Assembly: GCA_008933525.1 (NCBI GenBank)
Contig: WBUV01000060.1
Location: forward strand, 1-11,458
DNA length: 11,458 nt
Reading direction: 5' to 3'
DNA from: Bacteroidales bacterium
GTDB taxonomy: Bacteria > Bacteroidota > Bacteroidia > Bacteroidales > Tenuifilaceae
This document shows, in pieces, positions 8,301 to 11,458 of the stretch. Under the pieces are notes generated by a model, which was not told the DNA's origin, did not search any database, and worked only from the letters and a program-made list of their open reading frames with translations. Both the position numbers and the translations under genes were made by a program. Each line of letters opens with the position of its first letter. Within the stretch, counting starts at the first letter, position 1.

Positions 8301-11300
8301 TATAGCATCCCATTTTATGATAACATCACCTTCATTGTTCTGTGATGAAAGATTAACAGGAGTTGACGGAAATCTATTTGCAGAATAGTTCCCCGTTTTA
8401 ATTATTGAATTGTTTTGTTTTACGCCTAAATAATCTAAGTTATCAACATCTCCATCATTATCATAATCTGCGGTGTATTCAAAATAAATTGTTTTGGGAA
8501 TATCTAGGTTTGACTCTCCTTCAGTAAAGGTATTATCTCCATTGTTGTAAAAGATAGTATTATACGATACATTGTTTTTTATACCTTTCCTAACAATATC
8601 TATATAGCCATCTTTATTGTAGTCGCACAAATAAGAATAGTCCATCCTATAATCAAAGGTTTGCATATTGGTGATATATTTAATAGTTGGACTTGCATAA
8701 AAGTCATAGATAGCTACAATTGGAGTTGTTTCGTCTAAGTCTCGTGCAGTATAGAAAATTTCCTGAGCCCCATCATTGTCAAAATCGGCAACTAACACAT
8801 TTTGGTAGTAATAATAGAACGGTCTACTAATTGTAAATGTATTATTTCCATTATTTAAGCCTATTGAAAATTCTCTACTAGATGATTTGTTATTACCAGT
8901 TACAACATAATCGATAAAACCATCATTGTTAAAATCAGCCCACTGGCCTATACTCCCTTCAATAAATGTATTGGGAATTAAAGTGTGTAGGCTAGTATTA
9001 AAAATGCCCCAGTCGTCGTTTTTTGGACTTTTCTTTCTTACATATTTTGGTGTACCTGAAGCATCAAAAACATATTCGATTACTTGTACTGTAAATGCTG
9101 TATTTGCGGACAATCCACTGATAACTACGCTGTCTTCTAGTCCGTTATATACACAGAACCAGTCAGTAGACTGTATGGGGTCTCCATAGGTGAATTTACT
9201 ATTGTGAACATATTTTGTCCCCATAGATGGTGTTGCATTGTTAATGCTTGAGTCAGCTCTGCAAAAGACAACACAACGATTACCATTACCTCTTGTCCAT
9301 TTTACTTTATATTCTGTATCACTAATTCTTAGAAAATTAAGTCCACTTGCTGGTATTGAGTCAACAAAGAATGAACTCTTCTCTGAGAAATTTCCTCCAA
9401 TGTAACTATTGTCTATTGCTTGTACATTCCAATAGTATGTTTTACCTGGTTCAAGTTTAAATACTTTGAAGTTGTTCTGTTGGCAGTTTCCAATTGAAGC
9501 AACTCTCCTAAAGCCCGATGATGATGATGTGTCTGACATTGGAGAGGCAATGTCGAATGTGCCAGATGATGTGCCAACTCTTAAATTGTAGGATAATCCC
9601 AACGAAGGAGTATTGTCAGTTGTTACTTTATCCCAACTTAAAATGGTGTAATCATTAATAGATTTTGCATTTAAGGAAACTGGAGCAGTGGGTTTTTGGT
9701 TATTAATTGAAAGTAGATGATTATTTTGATATAATGTAGAAAATGTTGTGCCATCATAAGTATTGTAACCGGTTATAAAAAAATCCAAGTCTCTATCGTT
9801 GTCATAATCCACTAATTCTATAGATCCCTTACTCCCTGTTTTAAAGGTCATGTCAGAATAGCGCGAAAATGTTGCTTCACTATTTTGAAAGTAAATCTCG
9901 GTTATGTTAGTAATGGAAGTGCTATTATCTGTTCCACCAATAAGGATATCAATTTTTCCATCTTTATTAATATCACCCCATTGAGCAACTCCATTGTAAA
10001 TACCTGGAATATCTAAATTTACAACTTCAGCAAATGCATTTGTTGGGAAACTATTTTTAAATATACTTGTAATTGCCCCTGCAGATGTTTTGCCGTTAAT
10101 TAAGATATCCAAGTCGCCATCGTTGTCGTAATCGCCCCAAAGCGCGTTGCCGAAGTTTATGCCTGGGAGGGTAAAGTCGGTTTGTTCAAAAAAGTAATTG
10201 TTCTTATTGTTTCGGTAAATTTTTGTGATTAAACCTTTATTTGAGTTTCCTGCCATTATTATATCTAGATAACCGTCCTTGTCATAATCGCCCCATGCTA
10301 CAGACCCATTATATATTGATTCTAAGTTGATCTGGTGCTGAGGTGTAAATGTATTGTTCCCATTATTTCGATATATTTTTACAAATAAATTCACGACGAT
10401 ATCTAACGATTTCCCGGTTAACAGCAAATCCAAATCACCATCATTATCATAATCGCCCCACGCAACTGAACTCTTCAATAAATTTTCGAATGGCATCGAT
10501 GATTGTAATGTGAAAGTATGGTCTGCATTTTGTTTATAAAGTTTCGTTGTTGCACTGGATATTACCCCATTTGATAAATATGATGATCCACCAGTAATTA
10601 TAAGATCCAGTAAGCCATCGTTATTGTAATCGCCCCATGCTGCATCACCGTCGGCTACATTTACAAAACCAGCCAATACCTCAGAAAAAGAATGGTCTGC
10701 GTTTTGTTTGTAAAATTTAGTTATACAGTTGTTTATGTTTCCATAATTAAATGTATTACCTCCATAAATGAGAACATCCATATCTCCATCATTATCATAA
10801 TCTGCCCATCTTGATTTTCCTTGAACCAATGCGGGAATGCTGGTAGTTATCTCTTTAAATTCATCAATACCAACCGAATCTTTTACTGCAGGAACTGGCA
10901 CCGACGTATTATAAACCCTTGATGTTCCTGAGTTTGAATAAGGGTAAACTTTGTAATAGTAGGATGTAGTGTCGGTAAAATTTGTCCAACCATTATAGGT
11001 TTGAACACCGGCTAAAACATTAACTGCACCTATTCCATCGGAGAGGTTATTATCATCAGTTACAACCGTTCCATTTGCTGGCGGGGTTATATTGTTGGTT
11101 TTCGATGCTTTAATAAGATAGCCATCGGGTATGTCGGTTTTGCAAACGACCCAATTGGATGATGAACCCGATAGCGCGGAGCCCATTAACGAGCCATTAA
11201 GTCCGTTTGCAGTAGCATCAAAAACAGTATTTAAGTTGGTGTTGGTGCCAAAAGCTACTCCTTGATTGAATTTATAATAGGCAAGTAAATTTGATTCTGT

Positions 11301-11458
11301 ACCTTGGAGTTCTTTATACATATTGGCCGCAATTTCGGATTGCGATCGAACGCTATTCCAAACCCTGAATTCATCTACACTGCCTTTCAGATAATAGGAA
11401 GCAATTGGGGGGCGCCTGCCTATAGCGAATTCGCTTGTTGTGTTTGGCGGGGTAGTAC
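5151..11458 (-). CDS. Giant T9SS-secreted multidomain surface protein (N-terminus beyond window)
   Basis: The frame is open through the window edge. The first Met visible is at 11321, but the 45 codons before it (including YYLKGSVDEFRVWNSVRSQS) are clearly the end of a LamG/concanavalin-like jelly roll, so the true start lies upstream and at least 2101 residues are encoded. Counting residues from the Met at 11321, the order is: LamG end (to about 58), Fn3-like linker (59-150), seven FG-GAP/VCBS repeats (154-535), Fn3-like domains (543-654, 655-776), four FG-GAP repeats (777-975), Fn3-like (985-1090), two PKD domains with W-W/Q-WDFGDN cores (1119, 1194), nine Ig-like repeats (1250-1966) each with two cysteines, and a Por-type sorting tail (1977-2056). 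Such proteins are exported across the outer membrane by T9SS and held on or released from the surface. The domains point to carbohydrate or matrix binding and calcium-stabilised adhesion; no catalytic domain is visible. It is the first visible gene of the operon. Confidence 0.95.
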   Translation of the reverse strand, partial: TTPPNTTSEFAIGRRPPIASYYLKGSVDEFRVWNSVRSQSEIAANMYKELQGTESNLLAYYKFNQGVAFGTNTNLNTVFDATANGLNGSLMGSALSGSSSNWVVCKTDIPDGYLIKASKTNNITPPANGTVVTDDNNLSDGIGAVNVLAGVQTYNGWTNFTDTTSYYYKVYPYSNSGTSRVYNTSVPVPAVKDSVGIDEFKEITTSIPALVQGKSRWADYDNDGDMDVLIYGGNTFNYGNINNCITKFYKQNADHSFSEVLAGFVNVADGDAAWGDYNNDGLLDLIITGGSSYLSNGVISSATTKLYKQNADHTFTLQSSMPFENLLKSSVAWGDYDNDGDLDLLLTGKSLDIVVNLFVKIYRNNGNNTFTPQHQINLESIYNGSVAWGDYDKDGYLDIIMAGNSNKGLITKIYRNNKNNYFFEQTDFTLPGINFGNALWGDYDNDGDLDILINGKTSAGAITSIFKNSFPTNAFAEVVNLDIPGIYNGVAQWGDINKDGKIDILIGGTDNSTSITNITEIYFQNSEATFSRYSDMTFKTGSKGSIELVDYDNDRDLDFFITGYNTYDGTTFSTLYQNNHLLSINNQKPTAPVSLNAKSINDYTILSWDKVTTDNTPSLGLSYNLRVGTSSGTFDIASPMSDTSSSSGFRRVASIGNCQQNNFKVFKLEPGKTYYWNVQAIDNSYIGGNFSEKSSFFVDSIPASGLNFLRISDTEYKVKWTRGNGNRCVVFCRADSSINNATPSMGTKYVHNSKFTYGDPIQSTDWFCVYNGLEDSVVISGLSANTAFTVQVIEYVFDASGTPKYVRKKSPKNDDWGIFNTSLHTLIPNTFIEGSIGQWADFNNDGFIDYVVTGNNKSSSREFSIGLNNGNNTFTISRPFYYYYQNVLVADFDNDGAQEIFYTARDLDETTPIVAIYDFYASPTIKYITNMQTFDYRMDYSYLCDYNKDGYIDIVRKGIKNNVSYNTIFYNNGDNTFTEGESNLDIPKTIYFEYTADYDNDGDVDNLDYLGVKQNNSIIKTGNYSANRFPSTPVNLSSQNNEGDVIIKWDAILTDETPQSLMTYDVRIRKVGDSEWYNNPLIAENGYRRTVTLGKYKTNTATLSLPLGSYEWQVQAIDQGYQSSGWSALNTFTTTSFFTADTVCLGDSTSFTDHSAMVEGQATWLWDFGDNTYSNKKNPKHKFTTPGKHVVNLSVNSYSFSDTVIVNDTLKVEFVAEDVCAGLATTIKNNTQTNGYTQWQWDFGDNTPISTNGDLDSHSFPQLGSYTVSLTATDANGCSAMAIKRIVVTTTPNATLSLEYGNPSFCKGDSVTYSVPFNTNYTYNWYHNNQIITEKSNALKVKTQSGDYKVEVVNNLSNTCKAISDVKTITVKDAPTIPVITPESNTTFCFGDSVKINAGDLSGVTYQWYRNLGQLTSNSNYIVAKESGNYTLTTSFNNGCSSKHSLPIVVTTNVKPSIPSVSYGETTICEGENVSISVINNTTLNYQWYNNNQPILGATSNIFNASQSGNYKLLLTNASNYCSAYTDPIAVTVNPVPTTPFIEQPATNSFCNGDSILLQTTAQDGMDWLINGVSTGNSSNMFYAKTSGEYSIRVINTDLCEALSSNSVNLTMNPTPALPTVSAGETTICEGENVSISVANNTNLNYQWYNNNQPVSGATNNIILATLGGNYKLQLTNASNCSVFTDPIAVNVNPTPTSPFIEQPTSNSFCSGDSILLQTSAQDGLEWLLNGIATNQHNNTFHAKGSGTYTVRAVNEYQCEALSSNSIQLTMNPAPIAPAVSYGNTSFCQGESITFSVSPNASYTYQWRKDNEDIANATSNTYTASEQGKYNLLIRNTNLCSISTPLVLVNVNAMPSKPSIVVENNNTLFCPGSIVKLMVPDSIAEISYQWKRSGIYIDGAENPSYKGKLSAGDYRVEAKLGECAVESDILTLNTKPAPAKPDIFAKGPNVWIVGCSNDKASDYTWYYNNIPIPGAKTHYYVANRNLGDYYVEIKEGNECTTKSDIINIPTGDIINDIPSLSEENILIFPNPTESQFNVTLGGTIKGLLYVDILNSTGRVMEQHQFADTDGFYINISDLPKGIYLCKIRHNGNVLVKKVVKQ
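5424..7574 (-). repeat. Nine tandem Ig-like repeats with paired cysteines
   Basis: Units of about 68-86 residues begin with [FI]CxG[DE][SN] and end with a second Cys and a Pro-rich hinge such as NPxPxxPxV. Approximate unit boundaries are 7574-7317, 7316-7074, 7073-6831, 6830-6594, 6593-6354, 6353-6117, 6116-5877, 5876-5628 and 5627-5424. Each has two cysteines about 44-55 residues apart, suggesting one disulfide per domain. Most carry a YxWY-type tryptophan strand; units 4 and 6 instead have DWLING/EWLLNG. Unit 9 is degenerate: it lacks FCxGD but keeps both cysteines. They probably form a stiff stalk between the head domains and the surface anchor. Confidence 0.85.
6117..7073 (-). repeat. Tandem duplication of a two-domain Ig-like unit
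   Basis: Bases 6594-7073 (480 bp, 160 residues) and 6117-6593 (477 bp, 159 residues) encode nearly parallel two-domain units. Both begin S-Y/A-GETTICEGENVSIS and continue through YQWYNNNQP, TDPIAV, SFC-N/S-GDSILLQT, AQDG and CEALSSNS to a Pro-hinge. The DNA is also conserved, including an identical 20-bp stretch at 6345-6364 and 6822-6841, exactly 477 bp apart. The adjacency and DNA similarity indicate a relatively recent in-frame duplication. Confidence 0.93.
7581..8042 (-). other. Two tandem PKD domains
   Basis: Two units of about 75-80 residues carry the PKD core: WLWDFGDNTYSNKKNPKHKF with HVVNLSV following, and WQWDFGDN followed by HSFPQLGSYTVSLTATDANGC. WDFGD, the P-x-H-x-F/Y strand and the Y-x-V-x-L-x-V strand are all recognisable. 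PKD domains act as extracellular spacers or protein/carbohydrate-interaction modules. Confidence 0.9.
8397..8993 (-). repeat. Four divergent FG-GAP repeats, block 2
   Basis: Calcium-loop signatures occur at residues 796 (DFNNDGFID), 846 (DFDNDGAQE), 900 (DYNKDGYID) and 952 (DYDNDGDVD) of the giant protein. The second ends in Glu rather than Asp. Only four are present, too few for a classic seven-bladed propeller, and this block is followed by an Fn3-like domain just as block 1 is. Confidence 0.82.
9717..10862 (-). repeat. Seven tandem FG-GAP/VCBS repeats, block 1
   Basis: Calcium-loop signatures of the D-x-[DN]-x-D-G-x-x-D type occur at residues 174, 231, 290, 345, 397, 450 and 505 (numbered from the Met at 11321), spaced about 52-59 residues. 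Most are preceded by W-G or W-A (WGDYDNDGDLD). The seventh has Arg in place of the loop Gly (DYDNDRDLD). The layout suggests blades of an integrin-alpha-like beta-propeller, for which seven blades is the classical number. Confidence 0.9.
11151..11458 (-). other. C-terminal part of a LamG-like jelly-roll domain (partial)
   Basis: Translating beyond the Met at 11321 to the window edge gives IASYYLKGSVDEFRVWNS, then RSQSEIAANMYKELQGTE and LLAYYKFNQG. This GxxDEFRVWN...RS..EI..NM...L.GTE..L.AYYKFN pattern is the characteristic last third of the LamGL/Laminin_G_3 domain common in secreted Bacteroidota proteins. These domains usually bind glycans or other proteins. The first two thirds lie outside the window. 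Confidence 0.85.

Noticed and set aside
9717..10862. Regularly spaced short repeats as a possible CRISPR array
   Set aside because: The recurring stretches (for example around 10114-10140 and 10440-10460) encode the D-x-D-x-D-G loops of FG-GAP repeats. They are imperfect and lie in an intact reading frame.

Overview
The window comes from an AT-rich member of the Bacteroidota, most likely a Bacteroidales/Marinilabiliales-type organism. Three things support this. A very large surface protein ends in a type IX secretion (T9SS, Por-type) sorting domain. Start codons lack Shine-Dalgarno sequences and sit in A-rich leaders. A Bacteroidota-style TTTG / TAnnTTTG-like promoter lies ahead of the glutamate dehydrogenase gene.

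Layout. Bases 1-200 hold the 3' end of an unrecognised plus-strand gene. A 177-bp spacer (201-377) follows, with a candidate promoter, a perfect 12-bp palindrome and a 5'-leader hairpin. Next is gdhA (378-1715, plus), a complete hexameric glutamate dehydrogenase whose cofactor loop looks NAD-type. A strong bidirectional terminator (1737-1763) separates gdhA from a convergent minus-strand operon that fills the rest of the window.

The operon is read from right to left. Its first visible gene encodes a giant T9SS cargo (5151 to beyond 11458; at least 2101 residues, N-terminus outside the window). The visible domain order is: end of a LamG-like jelly roll, an Fn3-like linker, seven FG-GAP/VCBS repeats, two Fn3-like domains, four more FG-GAP repeats, one Fn3-like domain, two PKD domains, nine disulfide-type Ig-like repeats, and the sorting tail. 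After an 11-bp gap comes a 641-residue outer-membrane protein with two copies of a periplasmic domain in front of a beta-barrel. Its stop codon abuts the start of a 214-residue exported protein, and that gene's stop overlaps by one base the start of a 263-residue exported protein. The packing suggests one translationally coupled transcript.

The most interesting point is that the duplicated domain of the barrel protein appears to be homologous to the 214-residue protein and perhaps to the N-terminal half of the 263-residue protein. The operon therefore looks like a cassette: a secreted multi-domain adhesin-like protein, an outer-membrane barrel carrying two copies of a periplasmic domain, and one or two free periplasmic versions of that domain. 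I cannot name this cassette. The barrel is not a recognisable PorP/SprF, the usual barrel partner of T9SS adhesins. A role in presenting or anchoring the giant protein is inference only.
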